A DNA stretch of 64,000 nt, taken from Curtobacterium sp. MCLR17_032. GTDB lineage: Bacteria; Actinomycetota; Actinomycetes; Actinomycetales; Microbacteriaceae. Numbering within the stretch: the stretch's first letter is position 1; each line of letters begins with the position of its first letter. The notes under the pieces were generated by a model. It was given only the letters and a program-made list of their open reading frames with translations, had not been told where the DNA came from and made no database searches. Positions 1-8,433 of the stretch are shown here, in pieces. The stretch covers positions 992,001-1,056,000 of the forward strand of contig NZ_CP126268.1 in the NCBI RefSeq assembly GCF_003234795.2. The letters are read 5' to 3'. The position numbers were made by a program, and so were the translations under genes.

Positions 1-1
1 C

Positions 2-169
2 CACTCGGTCGAACTGACGATCATCACGTTCGTCGTCGCCCTGCTCGCGCTCGTCATCGGGCACCCGCTGGCGGACCGGATCCTGGTCGGGGCGCTCCTG
101 CCGCTCGCCGTGCTGGCGACGGCCGGGCACTTCCTGGCGATCATGTCGTCGAAGCGGGTCCGCGCGTGA
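2..169 (+). CDS. C-terminal end of an integral membrane protein (5' truncated by window edge)
   Basis: Only the last 55 codons are visible; the gene begins before the window. The translated piece has two hydrophobic stretches (ITFVVALLALVIG and LVGALLPLAVLATAGHFLAIM) and ends in a short basic tail, SSKRVRA, so it is a membrane protein with a cytoplasmic C terminus. Its stop overlaps the start of the next gene in a GTGA junction, so the two are translationally coupled. The neighbouring glycosyltransferase and glycerophosphotransferase suggest a role in cell-surface polymer assembly, but the fragment is too short to name a family. Confidence 0.6.
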   Translation, partial: HSVELTIITFVVALLALVIGHPLADRILVGALLPLAVLATAGHFLAIMSSKRVRA

Positions 170-1074
170 CGCCCGGCACCCGCCGTCGTGGCGCGGTCCC
201 GCACCGTGAGCGACCGCGCGTCGCCGTCGTCAGCCTGTCGCAGGGCACCCGACCCGACGACCTACGCCGTGGCCTCGAGAGCGTGCTCGCCCAGCAGGAC
301 GTCGACCTCGACGTGGTCTGCGTCGGCAACGGGTGGCAGCCGGTCGGCCTGCCCGACGGCGTCCGGGCGCTCGCGCTGCCGGAGAACCTCGGCATCCCCG
401 CCGGCCGGAACGCCGGCGCCGCCGAGGTCGACGGCGACTACGTCTTCTTCCTCGACGACGACGCCTCGGTGCCGTCGCCGACGTTCCTCCGCGACGCGAT
501 CGCCCTGTTCGAGCACGACCCGTCGCTCGGCCTCGTGCAGCCCCGGGTGGTCGACCCCTCCGGTTCGGCCAACCCCCGCCGCTGGGTGCCCCGGATCCGC
601 AAGGGCGACCCGGAGCAGAGCTCACCGGTGTTCTCCGTGTGGGAGGGCGCCGTCGTCCTGCCGATGGACGTCTGGCGCGCGGTCGGCGGCTGGGGAGCCG
701 AGTACTTCTACGCCCACGAGGGCATCGAACTCGCCTGGCGGGTCTGGGACGCCGGACGTCGGACCTGGTACGCGGGGGAGCTCGTCGCGAACCACCCGGC
801 GATCGACCCGGCACGCCACCGCGAGTACGTCCGCCTGAACGCCCGGAACCGGGTGTGGCTCGCGCGGCGCAACCTGCCCGCCGTCCTCCGGCCGCTCTAC
901 GTCGGCAGCTGGGCCGCGATCCAGGTGCTGCGCTGGTGGCGGTCGCCCCGGCGGCTCGCGACCTGGTTCGGCGGCATCGCCGAGGGGTGGCGCACCGACT
1001 GCGGACCGGTCCGCGTGATGGGCTGGCTCACGATCGGTCGGATGACGCTGGCGGGCCGCCCACCCGTCGTCTGA
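166..1074 (+). CDS. Glycosyltransferase family 2
   Basis: This 302-residue protein starts at a GTG overlapping the upstream stop. After a short basic N terminus it has the GT-A pattern: a VAVVSLSQG first beta strand (residues 19-27), the nucleotide-binding segment ENLGIPAGRNAGA, and a metal-binding LDDD at 96-99 that replaces the usual DxD. An acceptor-side segment, EYFYAHEGIELAWR, resembles the ED motif of rhamnosyl-type GT2 enzymes. No signal peptide is visible, so it should act on the cytoplasmic membrane face, transferring a sugar from a nucleotide donor to a surface glycan or teichoic-acid-like polymer. The fold is clear; donor and acceptor cannot be read from the sequence. Confidence 0.88.
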   Translation: MTPGTRRRGAVPHRERPRVAVVSLSQGTRPDDLRRGLESVLAQQDVDLDVVCVGNGWQPVGLPDGVRALALPENLGIPAGRNAGAAEVDGDYVFFLDDDASVPSPTFLRDAIALFEHDPSLGLVQPRVVDPSGSANPRRWVPRIRKGDPEQSSPVFSVWEGAVVLPMDVWRAVGGWGAEYFYAHEGIELAWRVWDAGRRTWYAGELVANHPAIDPARHREYVRLNARNRVWLARRNLPAVLRPLYVGSWAAIQVLRWWRSPRRLATWFGGIAEGWRTDCGPVRVMGWLTIGRMTLAGRPPVV

Positions 1075-1085
1075 GAGTGTCGAGA

Positions 1086-1111
1086 CGGACGGGAGGCGCG
1101 CCTCCCGTCCG
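1086..1111. terminator. Perfect 26-bp palindrome, terminator-like, GACGGGAGGC family
   Basis: Twelve bases after the glycosyltransferase stop lies a perfect palindrome whose arms read CGGACGGGAGGCG and its complement. There is no T-tract, as is common for actinobacterial terminators. The same arm recurs at several other gene ends in this window, so this is one member of a repeat family. It probably separates the glycosyltransferase from the downstream glycerophosphotransferase. Confidence 0.7.
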
Positions 1112-1169
1112 CAGCACACGTCCCGTCCGCACCGCACGACCTGTCCGAACCACTGCCCAGGAGCACAGC

Positions 1170-2402
1170 ATGGCCCTCGTCAAGGACGCCCGAACCGCGA
1201 TCCGGCTCGCCGGCCGGCTGTGGCGGTCACGCCAGACGCGGTCGCAGCTGGCCCGCCGACTGCCGTCGGTCCCGACGCCCGCGCCGGGCACGATCGAGAT
1301 CGCGGTCTACTTCGCCGACGGCCCCGTGAACATGTACCAGATCCGCCAGTGGTACGCCCCGCTCGCCGCCCTGGCCGAGCACCGCGGGGTGGCGATCCTG
1401 TCCCGCAGCCCCGGCGCGATGCTGGCGCTGGCGGACGAGTCGCCCGTCCCCGTCGTCTACGCCCGCCAGGTCGTCGACCTCGAGCGCTTCGTCACCGAGC
1501 AGGCGCCGAAGGTGGTGCTGTACGTCAACCAGAACGCCCGCAACTTCCAGATGATGCGGTACGGGCGGATGTGGCACGTCTTCGTCAACCACGGCGAGAG
1601 CGACAAGATGTACATGACGACGAACCAGTTCAAGGCCTACGACACCGCGCTGATCGCCGGGGACGCCGCCCGGGACCGGCTCGCCGAAGCGCTCTGGGAC
1701 TACGACCTGGACGGCCGGACCATCGCGATCGGCCGACCGCAGGCGGACCACTTCGCCGGGGAGCCGCCGTACCCGGCCGACGGACGCACCGTCGTGCTGT
1801 ACGCGCCGACCTGGGAGGGCGACCGCGCCGCGGCCGCCTACGGGTCGATCGCCAGCCACGGCACGACCATCGCCGAGCAGGTCCTGGCGTCGCCGCGACA
1901 CCGGCTGGTCTACCGGCCGCACCCCCGCAGCGGGGTGCTCGACCCCGCCTACAAGGCGGCACACCAGCGGATCGTCGCCGCGGTCGAGGCCGCGAACGCC
2001 GCCGACCCGTCGGCGCACCACGTGTACGACGACGGGCCGACGCTGGGCTGGCAGCTCGCCGGGGCGGACGTCGCGATCACCGACATCAGCGCGATGATCT
2101 ACGACCGTCTGGCCGTCGGCAAGCCGCTCATCGTCACCCGTCCGGTGTCATCCGAGGCGGACGTCGACGAGCGCGGCTACCTGGGGGACGCCAACTGGCT
2201 GCTGGCGGCGGACGCCGGCGACGTCGTGGCCCGGGTGGACCGGGCCGTGACGGACGCCGACGAACTGGCCCGACTGCGGCACTGGGTGCAGCGGTACTTC
2301 GGGGACACCACGCCGGGTGTCGCCACGGCTCGGTTCCACCACGCGATCGACCGGTTGGTCGCCCGCTGGCACGAGGTCGCCCGCGAACGCTCGGCCGACT
2401 GA
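1170..2402 (+). CDS. CDP-glycerol glycerophosphotransferase family protein (TagF/TagB-like)
   Basis: This 410-residue protein matches the CDP-glycerol:polyglycerophosphate glycerophosphotransferase family, which adds glycerol phosphate to wall teichoic acid or a related polymer at the inner membrane face. Diagnostic segments in order are NHGESDKMYM, YAPTWEG, YRPHPRSG and a C-terminal nucleotide-binding region, GWQLAGADVAITDISAMIYDRLAVGKP. I chose the ATG at 1170 because an AGGAG ribosome-binding site lies just upstream, although the frame stays open far upstream. It is shorter than Bacillus TagF (about 740 aa) and closer to the TagB-size priming enzymes. An exporter of the TagGH type lies convergent just downstream, which supports a surface-polymer role. 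Confidence 0.85.
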   Translation: MALVKDARTAIRLAGRLWRSRQTRSQLARRLPSVPTPAPGTIEIAVYFADGPVNMYQIRQWYAPLAALAEHRGVAILSRSPGAMLALADESPVPVVYARQVVDLERFVTEQAPKVVLYVNQNARNFQMMRYGRMWHVFVNHGESDKMYMTTNQFKAYDTALIAGDAARDRLAEALWDYDLDGRTIAIGRPQADHFAGEPPYPADGRTVVLYAPTWEGDRAAAAYGSIASHGTTIAEQVLASPRHRLVYRPHPRSGVLDPAYKAAHQRIVAAVEAANAADPSAHHVYDDGPTLGWQLAGADVAITDISAMIYDRLAVGKPLIVTRPVSSEADVDERGYLGDANWLLAADAGDVVARVDRAVTDADELARLRHWVQRYFGDTTPGVATARFHHAIDRLVARWHEVARERSAD

Positions 2403-2422
2403 CCGTCGGTCCGCGCAGCCCG

Positions 2423-2725
2423 TCAAGGGGCGAGCCCGGGGCCGGCCAGCGACATCCGCCACAGGAACTCCCCGCGGTCCGGTCGCCGCCACCGGACGAT
2501 GACGACGCCGGTCTCGTCGGCACCGGCGCCGAACACGGCCAGGGACAGCCCGCGCCCCGGCTCGAGCCGGCGGACGACGAGCGGCGGGGAGTAGCCCGTG
2601 CCGAGGTGGGTGAGGGAGATCCCGTCGAGGGTCTCGGTGCTGGTGTTGACCAGCTCGTAACGGCGGGGCGCCGCTGATCGGTCGATGGTGAACGGTACCG
2701 GGTAGGCGGTGATGGGGTCGCGCAT
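2423..2725 (-). CDS. Small hypothetical protein
   Basis: This encodes about 100 residues with no family I recognise. The sequence (start MRDPITAYPVPFTID) looks like a small beta-rich domain: alternating hydrophobic strands, a YELVNTSTETLDGISL segment and a terminal EFLWRMSLAG. There is no signal peptide or membrane segment. The ATG at 2725 is preferred because TAACGT sits exactly 7 nt upstream, matching the leaderless pattern seen elsewhere in the window; a GTG three codons earlier is possible. It lies downstream of the TagGH-type exporter on the same strand, but that linkage says little about function. Confidence 0.6.
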   Translation of the reverse strand: MRDPITAYPVPFTIDRSAAPRRYELVNTSTETLDGISLTHLGTGYSPPLVVRRLEPGRGLSLAVFGAGADETGVVIVRWRRPDRGEFLWRMSLAGPGLAP

Positions 2726-2732
2726 GGGGAGC

Positions 2733-2738
2733 ACGTTA
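2733..2738 (-). promoter_or_regulatory. -10 box of a probable leaderless promoter
   Basis: TAACGT lies 7 nt before the ATG at 2725 with no Shine-Dalgarno between them, so transcription should begin at or next to the start codon. Confidence 0.5.
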
Positions 2739-2833
2739 GGGGTGGGGTCCGACGTCGGGGCCCCCGGGGAGCCGTCGGGGGACCGGGGCTGTGGAGCGTG
2801 GCGCGGGGGTGCTCGGTTGTGGAGGAGTGGACG

Positions 2834-3604
2834 TCAAACGCCGTGGTCGGCGTTGTACCGCTCCAGGGCCTCGTCGATCGGCCCGTCGAACAGCAGTCGT
2901 CCACCGTCGAGGTACAGCCCGCGGTCGCAGAACCGGCGCAGGTCCTTGTCACTGTGCGAGACGAAGAACAGTGTGCGACCACCCGCCAGCAGCTCGTCGA
3001 TCCGCCTGTAGCACTTCTCACGGAACTTCTTGTCGCCGACGGCCAGGACCTCGTCGACGAGGATCACCGGCTCGTCCAGGCGGGAGATCACCGCGAAGGC
3101 GATCCGGACCTTCATGCCGCTCGACAGGTGCTTGTACGGGGTGTCGACGAAGTCCGCGATCTCGGCGAACGCGATGATCTCGTCGAAGGCCGCGCGGATC
3201 TCCGCCCGGGACATGCCGTGCAGCCCCGCGGTCAGGAAGACGTTGTCGCGCACGGTCAGGTCGCCGACGAAGCCACCGGTGATCTCGATCAGGGGAGCGA
3301 CGCCGGCACCCACGTGGACCCGGCCCTCGTCGGGCAGCATCACCTGGGCGACGAGCTTGAGCAGCGTCGACTTGCCCTGGCCGTTCCGGCCCACGACACC
3401 GATCGCCTCGCCCGGACGGACGTCGAACGACACGTTCCGGAGTGCCCAGAACTCGTCCGCCTTCCGACGACGCTGACCCCGACCGAAGAGGTCCTTGAAG
3501 CTCCGGCTGGCGCGGCGGTTCCGCTTGAACCGGATGCCGGCGTCGGTGACGGAGATGACCGGTGTGGTCGTGCTCGCCGTCGTCACGGGTTCGGTCGTGG
3601 CCAT
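2834..3604 (-). CDS. ABC transporter ATPase for surface polysaccharide/teichoic acid export (TagH/Wzt-type)
   Basis: The 256-residue protein is a complete ATP-binding subunit: Walker A GRNGQGKST at 72-80, signature LSSGM at 160-164, Walker B with ILVDEVLAVGD at 181-191, and the switch histidine in SHSD at about 217. The A-loop region, ADEFWALRNVSFDV, and the signature variant LSSGM are typical of Wzt/TagH/RfbB exporters. It lacks the long extracytoplasmic or carbohydrate-binding C-terminal domain of some TagH and Wzt proteins and ends soon after the nucleotide-binding domain. The ATG overlaps the permease stop by one base and has an AAGGAG site, so the two subunits are co-translated. It should power export of the polymer made by the neighbouring enzymes. 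Confidence 0.9.
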   Translation of the reverse strand: MATTEPVTTASTTTPVISVTDAGIRFKRNRRASRSFKDLFGRGQRRRKADEFWALRNVSFDVRPGEAIGVVGRNGQGKSTLLKLVAQVMLPDEGRVHVGAGVAPLIEITGGFVGDLTVRDNVFLTAGLHGMSRAEIRAAFDEIIAFAEIADFVDTPYKHLSSGMKVRIAFAVISRLDEPVILVDEVLAVGDKKFREKCYRRIDELLAGGRTLFFVSHSDKDLRRFCDRGLYLDGGRLLFDGPIDEALERYNADHGV

Positions 3605-4473
3605 CACAGCTCCTTGAGGACGCGGTGCTCGCTGCGGCGGAACACGACGACACCGACGACGAGGACGATGCCCGTGACGACGACCGACGCGAGCACTTCC
3701 TTCCAGTCCAGCTGGCCGGGGAAGAACGCCGAGCGGTAGATGCCGAAGATCCCGCTCAGCGGGTTGATCGCGGCGATGTCGTGCAGCGCCTTCGGCAGCG
3801 CCTGCGTGCCGTAGATGATCGGAGATGCGTAGAACAGGAAGCGCAGGACGAGCTTCACCGCGCGCTCGAGGTCGCGGAAGAACACCACGAGCGGTGCGAC
3901 GATGAGCCCGAGGCCGTAGACGAGCGCGGCCTGCAGCACGATGGCGAGCGGCCAGAGCACCACCTGCCAGTGCAGGTGCGCGCCGGTGGCGATGACGAAC
4001 ACCGCGAGCACCGGGATGCTCAGCAGGAACTCGATGGCCTTGGACGCGTCGATGCGGGCGACCCAGATGCTGCGCGGGATGGTCGTCGAGCGGATCAGCT
4101 TGGCTTCCTTGATGAAGGCCCGGGTCGAGTCCGAGACACCGCCGGTGAACCACATCCAGGGCAGCAGCGCCGTCAGCAGGAAGACGATGTACGGCTCTTC
4201 GCCGACCTTGCCGCGGTGGAAGACCTGTGTGAAGACGAACCAGTAGATCGCCGACATGACGAGCGGGTCGAGGATCGACCAGAAGTACCCGAGCGCCGAG
4301 GTCGAGTACCGCACGCGCAGGTCGCGGACCGTCAGCAGCCAGAGCGCCTGGCGGTACCGACGTGCTGAGCCGCGGGCCGCCGGCGGTGCCGAGGCGAGGC
4401 CTGCGGCCGCAGACGGTGGCGTGGTCGCCGGCTGCGTGCGCTCAGGCTGCGCGGTCGGGTGCGCGTCAGTCAT
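3604..4473 (-). CDS. ABC-2 type permease for polysaccharide/teichoic acid export (TagG/Wzm-type)
   Basis: The 289-residue membrane subunit pairs with the adjacent ATPase. After an Ala/Pro-rich cytoplasmic N terminus it shows the family landmark ALWLLTVRDLRVRYSTSALGYFWSILDPL, followed by six hydrophobic segments, and the late motif NPLSGIFGIYRSAFF. I took the ATG at 4473, preceded by GGAGG at good spacing, rather than upstream in-frame starts. The pair should flip a lipid-linked surface polymer across the membrane. Confidence 0.9.
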   Translation of the reverse strand: MTDAHPTAQPERTQPATTPPSAAAGLASAPPAARGSARRYRQALWLLTVRDLRVRYSTSALGYFWSILDPLVMSAIYWFVFTQVFHRGKVGEEPYIVFLLTALLPWMWFTGGVSDSTRAFIKEAKLIRSTTIPRSIWVARIDASKAIEFLLSIPVLAVFVIATGAHLHWQVVLWPLAIVLQAALVYGLGLIVAPLVVFFRDLERAVKLVLRFLFYASPIIYGTQALPKALHDIAAINPLSGIFGIYRSAFFPGQLDWKEVLASVVVTGIVLVVGVVVFRRSEHRVLKEL

Positions 4474-4549
4474 GGGTTCCCTCCGGCCGGGACCGCACCG
4501 AGGGGCGGCCACCCGGGCCGGTGGTCCGGATCAGGGGATCCTGACCCGT

Positions 4550-5245
4550 TCAGGCGAACAGGTCGTTCGCGCGCTGCAGGTCCTCGGCGAAGTCGATCTC
4601 GACCGCGTACAGGTCGGAGATGTCGATCGGCGTCCAGCGTAGTCCGTCCTCGGCGATGGCAGCCTCGATGCCGCCCTCGAAGTACTCCTGGTCGTCGACC
4701 CGGCCGAGCTGTCGGATCAGTGCCTGCTTGTCGGCTGCCGAGACGTGGTTGATGCCCACGGCCTCGCCCAGACCCCCGACGACCTTCTTCGAGAGCTTCG
4801 CGATGAAGCCCTCGGCGTCGACGGTGTACTTGACCTCTTCGTCGGAGACCTTCTCGGTGTTCACGCTGACGAACGACCGACCCTCGTCGATCATGTCGGC
4901 GGCGCGGACGAGGGCCATCGGGTCGAAGACCACGTCGCCGTTCATCCAGAGGACACCGCTCTTGCCGGTCGCCTTGAGCGCACGGAGCAGGCTCTTCGAG
5001 GTGTTCGTGGAGTCGTAGGACTCGTTGTAGACGAAGTTCGCCTCGGGGAACGCCTCGACGATGTACTCCGACTTGTAGCCGACGACGATCGTGACCCGCG
5101 CGCTGGACCCGAAGGCGGCGCGGATGTTGTCGAACTGCTGCTGCATGATGGTGCGGCCGTCGCTGAGCTCGGTGAGCGGCTTCGGCAGGCTGCGCCCGAG
5201 GCGGCTGCCCATCCCCGCTGCGAGGATGACGATCTGCGTGGTCAT
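4550..5245 (-). CDS. Nucleotidyltransferase, LicC/phosphocholine-cytidylyltransferase-like
   Basis: The 231-residue protein begins IVILAAGMGSRLG and has PKPLTEL, the nucleotide-binding hallmarks of the sugar/choline-phosphate nucleotidyltransferase superfamily, then VGYKSEYI and WMNGDVVF, the latter carrying the metal-binding aspartate. The overall pattern (NESYDSTNTSKSLLRAL) is that of LicC-like CTP:phosphocholine or related cytidylyltransferases. Next to an exporter and a CDP-glycerol enzyme, it may supply an activated head group for the surface polymer; the actual substrate is an inference. The ATG has an AAGGGA site. It is probably first in an operon with the exporter genes, which start 77 nt downstream. 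Confidence 0.82.
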   Translation of the reverse strand: MTTQIVILAAGMGSRLGRSLPKPLTELSDGRTIMQQQFDNIRAAFGSSARVTIVVGYKSEYIVEAFPEANFVYNESYDSTNTSKSLLRALKATGKSGVLWMNGDVVFDPMALVRAADMIDEGRSFVSVNTEKVSDEEVKYTVDAEGFIAKLSKKVVGGLGEAVGINHVSAADKQALIRQLGRVDDQEYFEGGIEAAIAEDGLRWTPIDISDLYAVEIDFAEDLQRANDLFA

Positions 5246-5600
5246 GCTGGTCCCTTCCGGTGTCCGCCGCGTCCCGTCCGCCCCGGAGGGTGGAGGTCCA
5301 CACTGGAGGACACGTCGAGCGTGTCCTGACGGGCACTTCGATACGGCTTCCTCGGATACTGCACCCACCGCGTTCGAGTTGGCCGGGAGTCGCGTGGTCC
5401 GGAGCGACGAACGCCCCGGTCAGCAACCGCTCCGGGAGCGCTGCGGGCAGGTTTCCGAGTGGTGAACACTCCGTCGTGTCTCGGTGAATGATACGGAACC
5501 GGGCGGTGTCGGGGTACGGGTCGAGCGGCATCGTGTTCAATTCGTGACCCGGTCCGACACGGCTCAGCGAGCGGTCGGAACCGTTGGTACGGTTGGCCTC
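5246..5600. other. Divergent intergenic region with a hairpin
   Basis: This 355-bp gap separates two divergent operons and holds no convincing gene. It contains a short inverted repeat at 5307-5327 (AGGACACG, 5-nt loop, CGTGTCCT) that would lie in the 5' leader of the nucleotidyltransferase operon, and the promoter of the rightward ABC gene at its right end. Confidence 0.5.
5588..5593 (+). promoter_or_regulatory. -10 box of a probable leaderless promoter
   Basis: TACGGT lies 7 nt before the GTG at 5601 with no Shine-Dalgarno between. This fixes the start of the ABC gene, whose frame stays open upstream. Confidence 0.6.
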
Positions 5601-6812
5601 GTGTCGGCAGGAACAACGGGAAACGACGACGTCTACAGCACGTCGGACGCTGCGTGGACCGTCGACGCGGACGACGACGGCACGACCGTCGCCCAGGGGA
5701 CGGGCGACGACGACCACGACGACACGGGGGACACGGGTGCGTACGGCGCAGCCGCGGGTGACGACATGACGGACGACAGGACCGGCTCGGAGACCGAGGC
5801 AGGGGCGGACACCCGCCCCGCCGGGTCACCGACGCAGGCGAGCGCAGCCACACAGGCCGGGACGGCCACGCCGCCGCGTCCGGGGAAGAAGCGGGACAAG
5901 CGTTCCGGGCGGGCGACGCGGCCGCAGGGCGCGGCGTCGCGTCCGGGTGACGGCCGGGACGACGCGGACGGCCAGGAGGCCCGGAGCGGCTCCGGCACGC
6001 CGGCCGCGTCCACGACGAAGCGGCCCACCGGCCGCCCCAACGTGCCGCAGCAGCCCGTCGTGCTCCGTGCCGACGGCCTGGTCAAGCGCTACGGCCAGAC
6101 CCTGGCGGTGGACGACGTCGACCTGGAGATTCGGAAGGGCTCCATCTTCGGCGTCGTCGGTCCGAACGGCGCCGGCAAGACGACGACGCTCTCGGTCCTC
6201 ACCGGCCTCCTGCGTCCGGACGCCGGCACCGTCACCGTGCTCGACCACGACGTCTGGGCCGACCCGACCGCCGCGAAGCGGGCGATGGGTGTGCTGCCGG
6301 ACCGGCTCCGCCTGTTCGACCGGCTGACCGGCGCGCAGATGCTCTTCTACTCGGCCACGCTCCGCGGGCTGGACGGCAAGACCGCCCGGAGTCGCAGCAC
6401 GGACCTGGCCGAGGCGTTCGGCCTCGGTGACGCGCTCGGACGTCCGGTCGCCGACTACTCGATGGGCATGGCGAAGAAGATCGCCCTGGCCGCCACCCTC
6501 ATCCACTCGCCGCGCGTGCTCGTGCTCGACGAACCGTTCGAGTCCGTCGACCCGGTCAGCGCGACGACCATCACCGACATCCTGCGGCGCTACACCGCGG
6601 GTGGCGGCACCGTCGTGCTCTCCAGCCACTCGATGGAACTCGTCCAGCGCACGTGCGACTCGGTGGCGATCATCGTCGGCGGCAAGGTCCTGGCCGCCGG
6701 CACCATGGCGCAGGTCCGCGGCCGTCGCTCCCTGGAGGACAAGTTCGTCGAACTCGCCGGCGGACGCCCCGTCGCAGAGAGCATGGAATGGTTGCACAGC
6801 TTCTCCGGCTGA
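5601..6812 (+). CDS. ABC transporter ATP-binding protein with long disordered N-terminal extension
   Basis: The 403-residue protein has a C-terminal ATPase domain with Walker A GPNGAGKTT at about 187-195, signature YSMGMAKK, and Walker B VLVLDEPFESVDP, in the style of the CcmA/BcrA exporters. The first 150 or so residues are unusual: an Asp/Thr/Gly-rich acidic stretch followed by a Lys/Arg/Pro-rich stretch with no fold, ending just before the domain at VVLRADGLVKRYGQ. The signature reads SMGM rather than SGGQ, common in this subgroup. It overlaps the following permease gene by 25 bp, so they form one exporter. The substrate is unknown. Confidence 0.85.
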   Translation: MSAGTTGNDDVYSTSDAAWTVDADDDGTTVAQGTGDDDHDDTGDTGAYGAAAGDDMTDDRTGSETEAGADTRPAGSPTQASAATQAGTATPPRPGKKRDKRSGRATRPQGAASRPGDGRDDADGQEARSGSGTPAASTTKRPTGRPNVPQQPVVLRADGLVKRYGQTLAVDDVDLEIRKGSIFGVVGPNGAGKTTTLSVLTGLLRPDAGTVTVLDHDVWADPTAAKRAMGVLPDRLRLFDRLTGAQMLFYSATLRGLDGKTARSRSTDLAEAFGLGDALGRPVADYSMGMAKKIALAATLIHSPRVLVLDEPFESVDPVSATTITDILRRYTAGGGTVVLSSHSMELVQRTCDSVAIIVGGKVLAAGTMAQVRGRRSLEDKFVELAGGRPVAESMEWLHSFSG

Positions 6813-8359
6813 GGGCCGACCTGCTCGCGGGCGAGGTCCGTGGTGGTGCGCGCCGCGCGGTCGCCGTGGTCCTCGGCAGCCTCGTCGCCCTGGTCGCCGT
6901 CCTCTGGGCCGCGTCCGTCCTCGGTGGGCTCCGGACCGCCGACCCCCTCGTGGCCCGGACCGTCGTGGTCCTGGTCGGCACGGCGGTGGCCCTCGGCTGC
7001 ACACTGATCCCGTTCGCCGTCGGTGTCGCCGATCAGCTCGACCCCCGGCGTTTCACCGCGTTCCGCATCGGGCAGCGTGACCTGGCCGTCGGCCTCGGCC
7101 TGGCCGGACTCCTCGGCATCCCGGTCGTCGCGATCGCCGTGCTCGCCGTCGCGCAGGTCGTCACCTGGAGCCGCGGTGCCGGTCCGGCCCTGATGGCCGT
7201 CGTGGCCGCGGTGCTGGTGCTCGCCACCACCGCCCTGCTCATCCGGGTCGGCAGCACGCTCGGAGCGCTGGCGTTCGCGGGGCACCGACCCCGAGAGGCC
7301 ACCTGGCCGGTGGTCCTGGTCGGCATCGTGCTGGTGGTGCCGTCCGTCGCCCTGCTGCTCCGTCCCGACTGGCTCGACCTCGCCGCACCGGGGCTCCAGC
7401 GGCTGACCGACGTCGCCGGCTGGACGCCCTGGGGTGCCGCGTGGGCCGTGCCCGCGGACGCCGCGGCCGGTCACGTCGGCGCGGCCGTCGCCCGGCTGCT
7501 CGTGGCGCTCGTCGTCGTGGGTCTGCTCGGTCTCGCCTGGTGGGCACTGGTCGGTCGGGTGCTCGTCGCCGTGCCGCACCCGGAGCGCGTGCACCGGCAC
7601 CGCACGCTCGGCTGGTTCGACCGGCTCGGCGCGACCCCGTTCGGCGCCGTCGCGGCCCGGGCGCTGACCTACTGGACCCGCGACCCCCGGTACCGCAGCT
7701 CGTACCTGATCCTGGTGTTCGTGCCGCTCGTGGTGCTGCCGCTCGGCATCGCCGGGGTGCCGTGGGCGTGGACGGCCCTCGTGCCGCTGCCGCTGATGGC
7801 CCTGATCGCCGGGTTCCTGCCGCACAACGACGTCTCGTACGACAACACGGCCGTCTGGCTTCACGTCGCCTCGGGGGCACCGGGCTGGACCGACCGACTC
7901 GGCCGCCTGGTGCCGCTCATCGTCGTCGGTGTCCCACTGCTCGTCGCCGGAGCCGCCGTGTCGGCTGCGCTCTACGGCGACATGGACGCGTTCCCGCTGC
8001 TCGTCGCGGTCTCCGCCAGCGGCCTGCTCGGCGGCCTCGGGTTGTCGAGCATCGTCTCCGTCGCCCTGCCGTACCCGACCGTCCGCCCGGGCGACCACCC
8101 GTTCCACCAACCCCAGGCCGCGGGGGCGACGGCGACGTTCGCACAGACCCTGATGGTCGTCGGGACGGTGCTCTGCATGGTGCCCGCCGGGTGGTTCGCG
8201 GTGCGCGCGCTCATCGGGGCGGAGGACCCGTCGACGGCGCTCGTCCTCGGCGTCGGGATCGGTGTCGGCGTCGTCGTCCTGGCGATCGGTGTGGCCGTCG
8301 GCGGGGCGGTGTTCGACCGACGCGGGCCGGACCTCCTGGCCGCCGCCCAGCGGAACTGA
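6788..8359 (+). CDS. Large ABC transporter permease
   Basis: The roughly 523-residue protein is almost entirely hydrophobic, with about twelve predicted membrane segments. A soluble loop follows LLAWWALVGRVLVAVPHPERV-like sequence near the middle, with FGAVAARALTYWTRDPRYR after it. This layout fits the membrane subunit that partners the preceding ATPase. The chosen ATG (MVAQLLRLRADLLAG) lies inside the end of the ATPase gene, so translation is coupled; it lacks a strong ribosome-binding site of its own. I do not recognise a specific transporter subfamily and cannot name a substrate. Confidence 0.75.
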   Translation: MVAQLLRLRADLLAGEVRGGARRAVAVVLGSLVALVAVLWAASVLGGLRTADPLVARTVVVLVGTAVALGCTLIPFAVGVADQLDPRRFTAFRIGQRDLAVGLGLAGLLGIPVVAIAVLAVAQVVTWSRGAGPALMAVVAAVLVLATTALLIRVGSTLGALAFAGHRPREATWPVVLVGIVLVVPSVALLLRPDWLDLAAPGLQRLTDVAGWTPWGAAWAVPADAAAGHVGAAVARLLVALVVVGLLGLAWWALVGRVLVAVPHPERVHRHRTLGWFDRLGATPFGAVAARALTYWTRDPRYRSSYLILVFVPLVVLPLGIAGVPWAWTALVPLPLMALIAGFLPHNDVSYDNTAVWLHVASGAPGWTDRLGRLVPLIVVGVPLLVAGAAVSAALYGDMDAFPLLVAVSASGLLGGLGLSSIVSVALPYPTVRPGDHPFHQPQAAGATATFAQTLMVVGTVLCMVPAGWFAVRALIGAEDPSTALVLGVGIGVGVVVLAIGVAVGGAVFDRRGPDLLAAAQRN

Positions 8360-8421
8360 CGCCCGGGGCCGCGTGCGCCCACAGCGTGACCGATCCGCCG
8401 ACGGACCGGGTCGTGACGACG

Positions 8422-8427
8422 TACCCT
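8422..8427 (+). promoter_or_regulatory. -10 box of a probable leaderless promoter
   Basis: TACCCT lies 6 nt before the ATG at 8434 with no ribosome-binding site. The same box and nearly the same spacer (GGTGAC versus GGACGC) precede mnmA. Confidence 0.65.
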
Positions 8428-8433
8428 GGTGAC

